From an uncultured Ruminococcus sp. (GTDB taxonomy: Bacteria > Bacillota > Clostridia > Oscillospirales > CAG-272), in NCBI GenBank assembly GCA_902791785.1, contig CADAXH010000005.1, forward strand, positions 1-29,641: a stretch of 29,641 bases of DNA, given 5' to 3'. Positions 15,899 to 25,571 of this stretch are shown here, piece after piece. Made by a program: the position numbers and the translations under genes. The notes under the pieces are model-generated. The model saw only the letters and a program-made list of their open reading frames with translations. It did not search any database and was not told the origin of the DNA. Each line of letters opens with the position of its first letter. Position 1 is the stretch's first letter.

Positions 15899-17242
15899 TT
15901 ATACGAAAGGAAACATGTATATTGGAATATTGAGTTCATTTTCTTTCGGATTATAGGTTTTTGTACTCACAACCATTAGATTGATTGTGTTATTCTTGTA
16001 CTTATGTTTTAGGGCTGACAAAGATTTTGTCTCAAATCGTTTTGTGCTTTTGACTTCAACTGCATATGACAGCAAATTGTTTTGATACATGAAATCTATT
16101 TCATATCCTTTTTCTGATTCTCCATCATTGTACTTGAAGGTATGATAAAATGGTTTAATACCTTTTGCCACAAGAATCTGGCAGCAGAGAGATTCAAATA
16201 TTGATCCGAAATTGTAGTTTATCTCATCAAAAACTATCTTTTTATACGATTCGTTAATGTCATCATTGGCACCCTTTAATAACTCAGTCACCAATAGTCC
16301 GGTATCGACACAATACATTTTAAACAGTCCTTCTTCTTTTGTCAGCTCAAAAAAAGATGCCGGATTGGTGAAGTTATATACAATATTAACCAGCTTGTAA
16401 TCGGACAAATCGAATAAAGATTTTTCGAGTTGAGACACCCTTTTGTTTTTTGTAGCAGAAGATACGAAAAACCTGGTGCTCTCCTTTGAAAGTTGAAACG
16501 GAATTGAATTAAACAATAATTCACATGAAGTTCTGTATTTGTTGTCATGCTTTCTTAAATCATCTTTATATAGAGAAATAATGTCCTTTTTTATCTTATC
16601 TGCTTCAAAAAATGAATTTGTTTGTAGAAACACATCCAACACTTTAGGCATTCCGCCAATTGCCATATACATTCTGAATTTTTTCATCAATGCTTTATGA
16701 ATGTTAATGTCGATATTTCTTTTTTCTCTATAACAAGTTTTGATGAAATCGGCAGAATAATAATCGTTATTTGCCCACAAGAATTCTTCAAAATCCATTG
16801 GATACATCTCTATTTTTCTCTCTTCGGAAGGAATTTGGATGTCTTTTGTGTTTTCTTTAATGGATATCAGCGAACCGGTTTCTATATAATCAAATCTGCG
16901 GTCTAAAACAAGGTATTTGATTGCCTCTCTCGCTTTTGGACAGTACTGAACTTCATCAAATATTACAAGACCTCCTTTTTTTATGCCTTTTCCACACATC
17001 AAAAACAAGACCGTAAAAAATGAATCCAGATTGCTCAAGTCATTAAAGATATGTTTCAATTCATTTGGCGCAATCTTAAAATCTATGTACAAATAGTTTT
17101 CCTGATAATAATTTTTGGCAAATTCCTTGACAATGGTGGTTTTCCCAATTCTTCGTGCACCTTCGATCAACAGTGCACAATCTTTAACAGGCGAATTATG
17201 CCATTCAACCAACTGATTATATATTTTTCTTCGAAAAATCAT
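15899..17242 (-). CDS. AAA+ ATPase with DUF4143-type C-terminus
   Basis: A 447-residue protein of the common family of P-loop ATPases carrying an AAA domain and a DUF4143 region; its cellular role is not established. Walker A is GARRIGKT at residues 28-35, and Walker B is LVIFDEVQ with Asp96-Glu97. Near the C-terminus, EIDF with Asp383 followed by VEVKS with Glu396 and Lys398 resembles a PD-(D/E)xK nuclease core. The frame is open for 51 more codons upstream, but that part merely translates the 19-bp DNA repeats and the promoter. ATG 17242 has a purine-rich AAGAAGGTG upstream and starts the conserved MIFRRKIYNQL. Its AT-richness contrasts with the flanking housekeeping genes, fitting an acquired gene. 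Confidence 0.85.
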   Translation of the reverse strand: MIFRRKIYNQLVEWHNSPVKDCALLIEGARRIGKTTIVKEFAKNYYQENYLYIDFKIAPNELKHIFNDLSNLDSFFTVLFLMCGKGIKKGGLVIFDEVQYCPKAREAIKYLVLDRRFDYIETGSLISIKENTKDIQIPSEERKIEMYPMDFEEFLWANNDYYSADFIKTCYREKRNIDINIHKALMKKFRMYMAIGGMPKVLDVFLQTNSFFEADKIKKDIISLYKDDLRKHDNKYRTSCELLFNSIPFQLSKESTRFFVSSATKNKRVSQLEKSLFDLSDYKLVNIVYNFTNPASFFELTKEEGLFKMYCVDTGLLVTELLKGANDDINESYKKIVFDEINYNFGSIFESLCCQILVAKGIKPFYHTFKYNDGESEKGYEIDFMYQNNLLSYAVEVKSTKRFETKSLSALKHKYKNNTINLMVVSTKTYNPKENELNIPIYMFPFV

Positions 17243-17263
17243 GATATCACCTTCTTCGAGATT

Positions 17264-17292
17264 ATTATACAAAAATTCGGTTGAAAATACAA
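17264..17292 (-). promoter_or_regulatory. Promoter of the ATPase gene with a repeat as its spacer
   Basis: On the minus strand TTGTAT (17292-17287) and TATAAT (17269-17264) are separated by exactly 17 bases. This spacer is almost entirely one copy of the 19-bp repeat. The ATG at 17242 lies about 21 bases downstream of the -10 box. A protein that binds the repeat would sit directly between the -35 and -10 boxes. Confidence 0.6.
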
Positions 17293-17351
17293 CACATATA
17301 TACAAAAATTCGGTTGAAATAATTGTGAATATTACAAAAATTCGGTTGAAA
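17268..17351. repeat. Three 19-bp direct repeats upstream of the ATPase gene
   Basis: TACAAAAATTCGGTTGAAA occurs exactly three times, at 17268-17286, 17301-17319 and 17333-17351, with starts 33 and 32 bases apart. The intervening 14- and 13-base segments differ from each other. The period is close to three helical turns, so bound proteins would line up on one face of the DNA. Read in the ATPase frame on the minus strand, two copies spell STEFLY and the third spells FNRIFV. They are probably operators, or an iteron-like element, for the ATPase gene and perhaps the divergent AraC gene. Confidence 0.85.
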
Positions 17352-17455
17352 TACAATACATAAATAAGATTTGTGTTACGGAGAAAAAATAGCAAGAAAT
17401 GTCAAGATAAACCAATTAACCAGATATATAATAAATGTATAAAGGGGGAATGCTT

Positions 17456-18349
17456 ATGGAATGGTTAACATGTATTCGTGAAACAATTGACTATATCGAA
17501 AACAATTTACAGAATGATATAAAAATTCAAACAATTTCTGATTATTTTAATATCTCTCCTTTTTTGCTCCAACACGGGTTTTCTGTAATGACAAACTGCA
17601 GCATTGGAGAATACATTCGCAATCGTAGACTTTACTTGGCAGCATTAGATTTAAAAAAATCAGATGACAAAGTCATAGATATAGCAGCACGTTATCGTTA
17701 TGAAAAACCAGATAGTTTCACAAGGGCTTTCACGCGTTTTCATGGTTACAGTCCAACGCAGGTCCGTAACGGGGCTGAAATTCGATGTTTTTTACCATTT
17801 AAAATAGTTATAAACATTCAAGGCGGGGAGCAAATTGATTATAAAATCACTCAAAAAGAGCCATTTACAATAATAGGATTTGAAAGAAAATTTTCTTTTG
17901 AAAGCGCGTATGATGAGATACCGAAGTTTTGGAAAGAAGTTTTTGATAAGTATTCTGAAGTAATATATTCAACAAAGGAACCAGGCAATGTGGTCGAAAA
18001 AGCAATTTTGGACAATCAAGTGGCTGAATATGGTGTAAGTGTTATAAGTGACAATCCAAACTATTTTACGTACATCATAGCAGGAAGATATATCGGTGGT
18101 GAAATACCAAAAGAAATGATAACGCTCGATTTTTCAGAATCAATGTGGGCAGTTTTTGATTGTCATGGCCCTTGCCCAAATTCAATACAAGATCTTGATG
18201 AAAAAATATTTGATGAATGGTTGCCAAACAACACATATTATGAATTAAGCGGAAACGCAGTTATAGAGTATTACTTCAAAAATGAAGACATCAAGTCACC
18301 AAATTATCGTAGTCAAATTTGGGTACCAATAAAGAGTATTGATAAATAA
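17456..18349 (+). CDS. AraC family regulator with GyrI-like effector-binding domain
   Basis: A 297-residue regulator. The N-terminal 105 residues hold two helix-turn-helix motifs in AraC style: IQTISDYFNISPFLLQHGFS and VIDIAARYRYEKPDSFTRAF, followed by the typical FHGYSPTQVR. From about residue 120 there is a GyrI-like/AraC effector-binding domain (EPFTIIGFERKFSFES, IPKFWKEVF), which in relatives binds small amphipathic compounds. ATG 17456 is preferred over ATGs at 17435 and 17450 because AAAGGGGG (17441-17448) sits just upstream and MEWLTCIRETIDYIENNL is a usual family start. It is divergent from the ATPase gene, and 43 bases ahead of the RHS gene on the same strand, so it may control either. 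A small hairpin without a T-run follows the stop. The target is unknown. Confidence 0.88.
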   Translation: MEWLTCIRETIDYIENNLQNDIKIQTISDYFNISPFLLQHGFSVMTNCSIGEYIRNRRLYLAALDLKKSDDKVIDIAARYRYEKPDSFTRAFTRFHGYSPTQVRNGAEIRCFLPFKIVINIQGGEQIDYKITQKEPFTIIGFERKFSFESAYDEIPKFWKEVFDKYSEVIYSTKEPGNVVEKAILDNQVAEYGVSVISDNPNYFTYIIAGRYIGGEIPKEMITLDFSESMWAVFDCHGPCPNSIQDLDEKIFDEWLPNNTYYELSGNAVIEYYFKNEDIKSPNYRSQIWVPIKSIDK

Positions 18350-21300
18350 ATTCAGCACTTCGTGCTAGTGTAGTTGAAGAAAGGGAAATCATATGAAAAA
18401 ATCAAGAATAATTGAAAAAATGTTGTCAATAATTATCGTAATAGCCATAATCCTCACAATGCAGGGACTGGTAGTTGGTGCTGCAAATATAGCAAATGGC
18501 TTGAAAAATGAATCGAGCTCCGAATTTAATGGTATTGAAGATAATTCTTCTATTGACGAGTATTTAGACAATCAAACAGATGTGGAAACACCTGTCAATC
18601 CTGCAGCAAGAATAATGTCAGAAATACAGGAGCAGATTAAAAACGGAACACTCTCTCCTTTGACAGATGAAACTAAAATTGCGAAAATTGAAAGATTGGT
18701 AGGAAGAACGCCAAATAACAGAAACTTAACGATACAAGATTTTAATGTTGGCGAATACGTAAAAGACTATACAAACAGATATTTAGTCGGAAAAGGCGAG
18801 GAATCAGTTGAATTAAGTGACCTCTCGCTGCACAGAGAATATAACGTAGGAAACATAATAGGAAGAAATGGCATCGGAACTGAGGTAAAACTGATGTACG
18901 ATCTCGATGAAAGTACAAATTTTGCTCCGCATTTTGTGAAAACAAACGATGTCATTTATTATGTTTCAAGAGCATCAATACTCATAGACTTGACACACAA
19001 TATCACAACATATGGATCAATCCAAACAGAAACATACTCAAGTTTTAATGCTGCGTATTACGATTCTTGCCAACAGAACCTCGGAGAATATGAATATGTT
19101 GAAGATGGTGTCAGTTATTACTACATAGAACTCCAGTTCATAGACATGGGTGAGTACTATGAATACGAATTCATCGGAGAAGAAAAAGATATTCACAGTA
19201 CCAACGCCATGCTGACTGACGGCTGGAGATTTAATATCCCATATATTGAAGAACAAATCGAAGACGGTGAAAACATGTCAACTCTTCAGGTACTACACCT
19301 GGATAACGGCATGTCCATAAACATGCAGGACTATGTCTTCACAAACAGAGAACTGGAAGATGTAACTATCTCCAGAGGAACATATTTAACAACTGCCGGA
19401 ACGGCAACAACAAAAGTTATTCTCCTTGACGGGACCACATACTACTTTAACTCAGATGATGACTGCATCAGAAAAGAGGACAGATACGGAAACGGAATCA
19501 ATTATGTATATGACTCACTTGAAGGGTATCTTTTGTCAATCACAGCAGATACAGGTGCAAGTCTTACATTGGCATACACAAACTCATCAATAACGGTCAC
19601 ATCACCTGACGGAAGCGTTGTTACAATAGGAATAACACAGAATCCCAATCTGGAGAGAGAACTCACATCAATAGATTACGGCTCAAACGAAGTGTATACA
19701 TTTGAGTACTCAACATCCGGATATGACGTTGAATTCTGTGGTTCCATTGTGGACAATGTATCATACAAAAAACTCACTAAGGTAACAGAACCAAGCGGAA
19801 CGTATGTGCAGTACAATTACTCATCCATAATATCCGGATGGGGATTGGGTCAGAGGGACTATCCTGTGCTTGCAAGCAAGAGCGTAAATGAGAACAATAC
19901 AACAAAATATACAGTTACATATTCTGCAACCGGTACATTAAATGATGCTCAGTCGTTTCTGGCACTGGGTGAACAGAACTATCAATACTACGTAACAGTA
20001 ACTGAGACCGGTAAAGTTACCCAGTATACTTTCAATGTGAACAACCTCTGTGTAGAGCAGGTGTTCAGCGATGAAACAGTAACAAAGACATATAACGAAT
20101 ACTATCTTCCTGCAACAGTTACCAAGAAGGTAGGAAGCATGATTGCAGCAGAAAGCTATACCTATGACTCAAAAGGAAATGTTCTTACATATACAAATCC
20201 CCAGGGAAATGTGACAACATTCACATACAGCCAGTACTACGGTCTGCTTCTGTCAAAGACATTCGGAAATCTGAGGGTGGAAAATACACTCAGTCAGGAC
20301 AATAAGTCGGTGTCAAAGGTTGAGAAATACTGGAACAACGTTCTTGTCAACAGAACCGACTTAACATATGATGCATATGGTAACGTTTTGACTGAAACAG
20401 AATATATTTACCCCGGAACAAATACAAGAACAATAACATATTCATTTGCAGATAACGTCACAAGACCCCAAGGTGTTGATTACAGCGGCATGTTTGTTAC
20501 ATCGAAGACAATAACGGGTGTAAAAGACGCAGATAACCAGAATGTCGGAACAATAACTTTTTCAAACAGTTATGACATGCTCGGGAGAGTATTGTCGGGC
20601 ACTGATGCTGAAAACAATACAACAAGCTATACATATAACACAAAAGGACAACTCACAACAGTAACATATCCAAATAACTCAACCGAGAATTACGCTTATG
20701 ACCCGGTTAACGAGAATGTCACATATACAGACAGAAGCGGATACACACTGATAACAAAGTGTGACTATCTAGGCAATGTTCTTACCATAAAAGAAAACAG
20801 CACAAACTATGTGCTGCAGACAAACACTTACGACATATATGGAAGAACAGCAACAAGTGCCAATTACGGATCACAATCAGTGACTGAATACACTTATGAC
20901 ATAAAGGACAGGGTAACATCACAAAAGATAAAGAACTCACAGGGAACAGTCCAGTACCAGGAAAACTACGCATATTCAGTAGTCAGCACCGGAGGAGCAT
21001 ATTATCTCAAAACAGTAAAAACAATACTCGGAGATACAAACTCACCATCAATAGTTACAAGTGAATATGTAAACAAAATGGGACAGAGAGCGAGAACCGG
21101 GGAAGTTATAGGCGAGACGGAAGTCCTGACGACAAACACATTTGACATTTACGGAAATGTGTTGTCGGTCAGCAGAAACGGCAGGACAGTAAGTTATACT
21201 TATGACTATAACGGCAAAGTACTTACAGAGACAAATGCCCTTAACAATACAACAACATATACTTATGACAACCAGGGAAATGTACTCACGGCAACAGATC

Positions 21301-22661
21301 CACTGAATGGTCAGGTGACAAATACATATGACATACTTGGCAGAAAGATAAAGACTACAACAGTCCTTCAGACAGGCGTCACAAACATAACAAAAGAATA
21401 CTACAACAAAAACAATCAGAATACAGAGACGAAAGTGACGGATTCAAACGCCACAGTTTACCTGCGCACTCAGAATACATATGACGGCATGGGAAATGTT
21501 ACGGCAGTGACGCGGTATGACGGAAATAATTCAATAACAAAGAGTCTGACATACAACAATGCGGGAAAAGTACTGACAGAGACAATAAACGGGAAAACCA
21601 CAACTAACACGTATGACTTCAGAGGCAACCTTTCAAGCGTGACTGACGCGATGAATCACACTGAAACATATGTGACTGATCCTAATGGTCTGTTGACTAG
21701 CAAAACAGACAGGAACGGGACAGTATTCACATATACGTACAACAGCCTCGGAAAAGTGCTCACGGAAACTGCGACTAAGAACAACGTGAGTCAGACGAAG
21801 ACGTATACATATACAAAAACGGGACTTGTAAGGAGCACCAACAACAGCGGAGTTACAGTTACAAACATGTACGACAACTCCGGAAGGCTCATAATCCAGT
21901 ATGAGAGCGACGGAATAACCCACAGATATTTCTACAACAACAATCACGAGAGGACTGAGTATAAGCTCATGATAGGTGAAGAGATTGAATTGTGGGAGAA
22001 ATACACATATAACGCTGCAGGGCAGCTGCTCACTACGAATGAAGTCAAAAAGATTGAGATTCAGGTAAATACAATAAACCAGTCGGGACATCAGAGCAAT
22101 TCGGTTTTGTCTTCAGACGGAACTGTGCTTGGAACATATTCAATTGTAAACAGCAACGGAGATATATTGGTATATGACTCAACAAGCACAATAGTAATGA
22201 ACATCAAGTTTACAGGAATAACCGTGAGCGGAGAGATATATCTTGACAGCCTTGGCAATGTTGATTCAGGATATGTAATTTACGGCGGTGAAGAATATGA
22301 CTTTGGAAACATAAGTTATTACGATCCGGAAGAGATGCTCGGACAGGGAGTATCTGTAATCTACTACCTCACAAACGCAAGTGGAACAATAACAGATACA
22401 ATAATGGCGGATGTTCCGCCAACTCCGATACCCGGAGAAGGGATAATGAGCTGGGTATATGAAGGATTCTTGTGTCCTACAGAGCCAGAAGTTGAATATA
22501 TCGAACAATCACCATTTGTGACATATACTTATGACGCAAGAGGCAATGTAACCAAAGAAGAATACAAAAACGGGACGGAAACCGTATATACATATTATTC
22601 ATCAGGATTACCCCACACAATTGTAAACAAGAAGGGCAACACAACATTGTCCTCGTTCAGT

Positions 22662-22743
22662 TATACCTATTATCCGGACGGAAACATAGCAAGTGTAACA
22701 GATATACCTATTATCCGGACGGAAACATAGCAAGTGTAACAGA
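22662..22743 (+). repeat. 41-bp exact tandem duplication causing the RHS frameshift
   Basis: Bases 22662-22702 are repeated exactly at 22703-22743. The unit encodes part of a YD repeat (YYPDGNIASVT). Since 41 is not a multiple of three, the frame moves, and translation of the long upstream frame stops at 22728-22730 inside the second copy. Removing one copy joins NIASVT directly to EIGKVTYYSYDGYGRL, a perfect continuation of the YD pattern. Confidence 0.95.
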
Positions 22744-22972
22744 AATCGGCAAAGTGACGTACTACAGCTATGACGGGTACGGGAGACTGACAGAAGAAAG
22801 AATAGTTGCAAACAACAGTGAAAAAATAGTATCATATACTTACGATAACAGCGGCAACAGAACGAGCAAAACAGAGAATGGGGTTCTTACCAGTTATACT
22901 TATGACAACAACAACAGAATAACGACGGAACTGACCGGAACTGTACTCACGTATTATTCATACGACAACAAC

Positions 22973-22975
22973 TGA
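22973..22975 (+). other. In-frame TGA inside a YD repeat (nonsense lesion)
   Basis: The frame downstream of the duplication reads YSYDNN, TGA, NLLSSLVGG. The YD consensus expects Gly at this place (YDNNGNLL), and GGA to TGA is a single-base change. The same frame is then open to 24226 through the whole RHS core end. This is a second, independent inactivating event. Confidence 0.9.
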
Positions 22976-23533
22976 AATCTGCTCAGCAGCCTTGTGGGAG
23001 GAAACTACACCGGGATATATACCTATGACCTGTTCAACAGGGAAAAGAGTTTCACGCCAAACTTTATAGGGTACACTTTCTATACGTACAGAGCGGATGG
23101 GCTGAGGCATTCAATCGGAAGCACAACACACTGCTGGGACGGAACAAATATTGTTTGTGACATAGACGGAACAGATTCCGTGCTCTATTTCAGGGCAGTC
23201 AGTATAATATTCTACAGAGAAAACAATACGGACAAGTACTACCTCAAAAACTTCCAGGGAGACACCGTTCAGCTGACAAACACAAGTGGAGTTGTAGTCA
23301 AGAGTTACAAATACAACGGATATGGCGATGAGAAAGACAAAGATCCAAGTGACAACAATCCGTTCAGGTACAGGGGAGAGTATTACGACAAAGTAACAGG
23401 AACGATATATCTTAGAGCAAGGAGTTATTCAGCATCAAGAGGAGTATTCACTACAGAAGACCCAATCAGGGATGGAGACAACTGGTTTGGATATTGTGCA
23501 GGAAATCCGGTTAATCTAATTGATCCGACGGGC

Positions 23534-24226
23534 TGTGTTAGAAAGGATACTGTTTTAGCCAAATTAGAAACCGACAGCGGTCCTTCAGGCAGTTTTAATC
23601 CTTTGGAAAAAGAACCATATAAGGACAATATGGATAAAATCAATAAAATCGTAAATGTATGTTTTGGCTTTTCTTTAGAAGCAGTTTTATACGAGATTGA
23701 TTTATTAGGTGTCAAATATAAACATACTGTATCTGAAACAACAATGATTGAGTACACTGATAGCGACTCATTATTAAGTATTTCATCTGATATTCTATCA
23801 GGCAGTTTTAGCATATCATTAAGCAATCTACAAGATGACAAAGAAATAGGTATAAATTTATACTTAGATGGTATAGGTATTGAAACCAGGTTTGGTGATT
23901 ATTCATTCGAGTTGAAAAAAAGTATTGGTTATTATGAATTTGCGTTCAACTATTATCTTGATAATAACTTGCGAGATAGTCACATATTTACCATAAGTGA
24001 TATGGATTTATATAATTGTATAGATGCTTTAAAAAGGTCATCTAAACAAATCAAAAAAGAACCATTTGGATTACCAATAATTGTTTCTGAACCTTCAATT
24101 GATAATAATGCGGTGACAATTACGGCGACGTCATTGGCGCTTGTATTGGCAGTTTATGCGTGTGCAAAAATGGAGCCACTAAAGATTGTCAAAGAAGGTA
24201 TCGATAGTTATTTGATGCTTCATTAA
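23534..24226 (+). other. Variable C-terminal tip of the RHS protein, function unrecognised
   Basis: The 230 residues after NLIDPTG form the region where RHS and WapA proteins carry their toxin. It begins CVRKDTVLAKLE and contains a Ser/Asp-rich beta-like middle (LSISSDILSGSFSISLSNL). It ends with a hydrophobic segment (ITATSLALVLAVYACA) shortly before the stop. I recognise no nuclease, deaminase or ADP-ribosylation motif. Codon use turns AT-rich right after the core, as expected where tips are exchanged by recombination. The hydrophobic end could suggest a membrane-acting effector, but this is speculation. Confidence 0.5.
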
Positions 24227-24254
24227 ACAATTAAGTAATTATAGGAGGATAAGT

Positions 24255-25295
24255 ATGAGGGTTATTAGGTTATTAGCGTTATCAATTTCGATTGTGATTA
24301 CATTACTATTAGTGAGCAGTTGTCAAGGTCTTTCAGATTCACAAGATTTTCGTCCCATTCAAAAGTACAATAGTATTAAAGATGATGAAAAAATAATGGC
24401 TATGGAATTGTTAAAATCATGGATAGACAATTATGATGTGAATCCACAAGTGAGTTATAGAGTATATGTGAATTCAGATGGAATAAACTCTGAAGTTATT
24501 TATGGTGTGTGGACAAGAAATAAAGTGTTGTCATTGCAAATGATGTCGTCAATCGAACGTAAAAAAATAGGCTATTTGGAGTCATATTTTCAGGACAATG
24601 TGTTATACATTGTTCCATATAAAGATAAGTTGGCAAAATTGGACTTCTACGAATGCAATGTTAAAGATGTCAAAACCTACAATGGTTGGAGGAATTACAT
24701 TTCTGAAATATATGATTCAAATGTTGATGGAATGAATAAGCTTTTTGATTTAGTATTGAATTATGATAGTATCATTGAAGTAACAAGAGGAGAGACTACA
24801 GATGTCACCGGAACGACAAACTTTTATGAATATAAGTTTGAAGTAGTTCAATCAAGTCCGATTACTAGCCTTGTAATAGATAATTGCGATGTTGAGTTGA
24901 ATAATGATTATTTTGTGGTAGATTTGTATGAAAACAATTTGTTAGCAATAAAAACCAAAGTCATTTATAATAACCAAGAGCATATAATTCTTATGGGTTT
25001 AGAGTGCTGTGACTCTAAAGGTTCCGGAGAAGTGGCTCTTGATTATATAAAAGACAAAAACGCCATCAGCTTTTCTAATGGGTGGCCAGAAGAATATAAA
25101 CTATTTTTCAAAGACATTCTTAAAACTTCAGATATTCCAATGCCCGTTGATATGTCAGAATACAACGAAATATGGAAAGAAGGACAATCATGTTTTATTG
25201 CAAATTTTTTATCAACAGAAGGTTTTTTAGAAAATTATTCTGATTTATTGTTACAAAATGGCTTTTCATTTTCGAAAAATTATATCAAAAAGTAA
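24255..25295 (+). CDS. Lipoprotein of unknown function next to the RHS tip, probably frameshifted at its 3' end
   Basis: A 346-residue predicted lipoprotein with signal peptide and lipobox LLLVSSC (Cys around residue 23). AGGAGG at 24243-24248, 6 bases before the ATG, is a strong ribosome binding site. The rest is AT-rich and unlike any family I can name; it contains SYRVYVNSDGINSEVIYGVW and a repeated beta-strand character, with an acidic C-terminal part (MPVDMSEYNEIW). It starts 28 bases after the RHS stop, the position where immunity proteins are normally found. A surface lipoprotein could protect against a toxin acting from outside, but no sequence motif supports this directly. Its stop at 25293-25295 follows a short A-run, and the next frame continues as plausible protein for 30 codons (see 25296-25384). 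Confidence 0.75.
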   Translation: MRVIRLLALSISIVITLLLVSSCQGLSDSQDFRPIQKYNSIKDDEKIMAMELLKSWIDNYDVNPQVSYRVYVNSDGINSEVIYGVWTRNKVLSLQMMSSIERKKIGYLESYFQDNVLYIVPYKDKLAKLDFYECNVKDVKTYNGWRNYISEIYDSNVDGMNKLFDLVLNYDSIIEVTRGETTDVTGTTNFYEYKFEVVQSSPITSLVIDNCDVELNNDYFVVDLYENNLLAIKTKVIYNNQEHIILMGLECCDSKGSGEVALDYIKDKNAISFSNGWPEEYKLFFKDILKTSDIPMPVDMSEYNEIWKEGQSCFIANFLSTEGFLENYSDLLLQNGFSFSKNYIKK

Positions 25296-25384
25296 TTAAA
25301 GATGAAAAAGGTAATAACTATAGAATAACGATAAGATTTAGCAGTATGGGTGATACTGATATTATCGAAATGTATGCCTTTTGA
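25296..25384 (+). other. Displaced C-terminal coding remnant of the lipoprotein gene
   Basis: Adding one A to the five-A run at 25287-25291 would carry the lipoprotein frame through VIKDEKGNNYRITIRFSSMG and on to IIEMYAF, ending at the TGA 25382-25384 and giving 376 residues. The tail has normal protein character (charged turn, then alternating strand residues), unlike random AT-rich DNA. A single-base slip in the A-run, or a sequencing error there, explains it best. Confidence 0.6.
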
Positions 25385-25428
25385 GTTTAGACAATATGTC
25401 ATTTTGACCATGTTCGTAGTATTCAACC

Positions 25429-25464
25429 TTAGATGAACGTAGAAGTAGCACTACACTCATCTAA
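25429..25464. repeat. Imperfect hairpin in the gap after the lipoprotein gene
   Basis: TTAGATGA (25429-25436) pairs with TCATCTAA (25457-25464). Inside, GTAG (25439-25442) pairs with CTAC (25451-25454), giving symmetrical AC/AC internal loops and an 8-base apical loop. No T-run follows, so it is a poor terminator. It could be an end of the decayed mobile element whose transposase start lies at 25572. Confidence 0.45.
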
Positions 25465-25498
25465 ATCTTGTACATTTTGTTGTATTTGCTACTTTATC

Positions 25499-25527
25499 TT
25501 GTATTTTTAAGTTGCTTGTGATACAAT
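25499..25527 (+). promoter_or_regulatory. Sigma-A type promoter upstream of the transposase remnant
   Basis: TTGTAT at 25499-25504 and TACAAT at 25522-25527 are exactly 17 bases apart. A strong ribosome binding site GGGAGGAGG follows at 25558-25566, just before ATG 25572. A good promoter and ribosome site in front of only 21 codons indicates that the original gene was longer. Confidence 0.55.
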
Positions 25528-25571
25528 ATATGTAGTTCTACTTAATACTACTTTTAAGGGAGGAGGACTAC

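Larger units (their letters stand above)
18393..24226 (+). pseudogene. Secreted RHS/YD-repeat protein gene, broken by a frameshift and a stop codon
   Basis: When repaired this is one protein of about 1,930 residues. It starts with a signal peptide (MKKSRIIEKML, then a hydrophobic stretch to AANIANG). A N-terminal beta-rich region of about 350 residues follows, then many YD repeats (YTYDxxGNVLT type). The gene closes with the RHS core signature RYRGEYYDKVTGTIYLRARSY, GVFTTEDP and NLIDPTG, after which a variable tip continues to the stop at 24226. A 41-bp tandem duplication at 22662-22743 shifts the frame, so translation ends at 22730. An in-frame TGA at 22973-22975 then blocks the shifted frame. 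Without both lesions the YD pattern runs on smoothly. As read, only a 1,445-residue protein lacking the core end and tip can be made. It resembles WapA/RHS polymorphic toxins; AGGGA precedes ATG 18393. Confidence 0.88.

Noticed and set aside
17268..17351. The three direct repeats as a small CRISPR array
   Set aside because: Repeats of 19 bp with gaps of 13-14 bp are too short for any known CRISPR type, there are no cas genes, and the repeats coincide with promoter boxes.
17243..17395. 51-residue N-terminal extension of the ATPase with STEFLY motifs
   Set aside because: This stretch only translates the DNA repeats and promoter; the conserved protein and a ribosome binding site begin at 17242.
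17427..17432. TATAAT just before the AraC gene as its promoter
   Set aside because: No acceptable -35 box lies 16-18 bases upstream, and transcription would start almost on the ribosome binding site.
18354..18366. AGCAC-TTC-GTGCT hairpin after the AraC gene as a terminator
   Set aside because: The stem is only 5 bp and no T-run follows, so it should not stop transcription; AraC and RHS may be co-transcribed.
22973..22975. TGA in the RHS gene as selenocysteine or as a reassigned codon
   Set aside because: The expected residue is Gly in a YD repeat, no SECIS-like element is evident, other genes in the window end at TGA normally, and a frameshift lies just upstream, so decay is simpler.
22994..24226. 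A separate gene starting at GTG 22994
   Set aside because: There is no ribosome binding site and the sequence continues the YD repeat of the upstream frame; it is the 3' part of the broken RHS gene.
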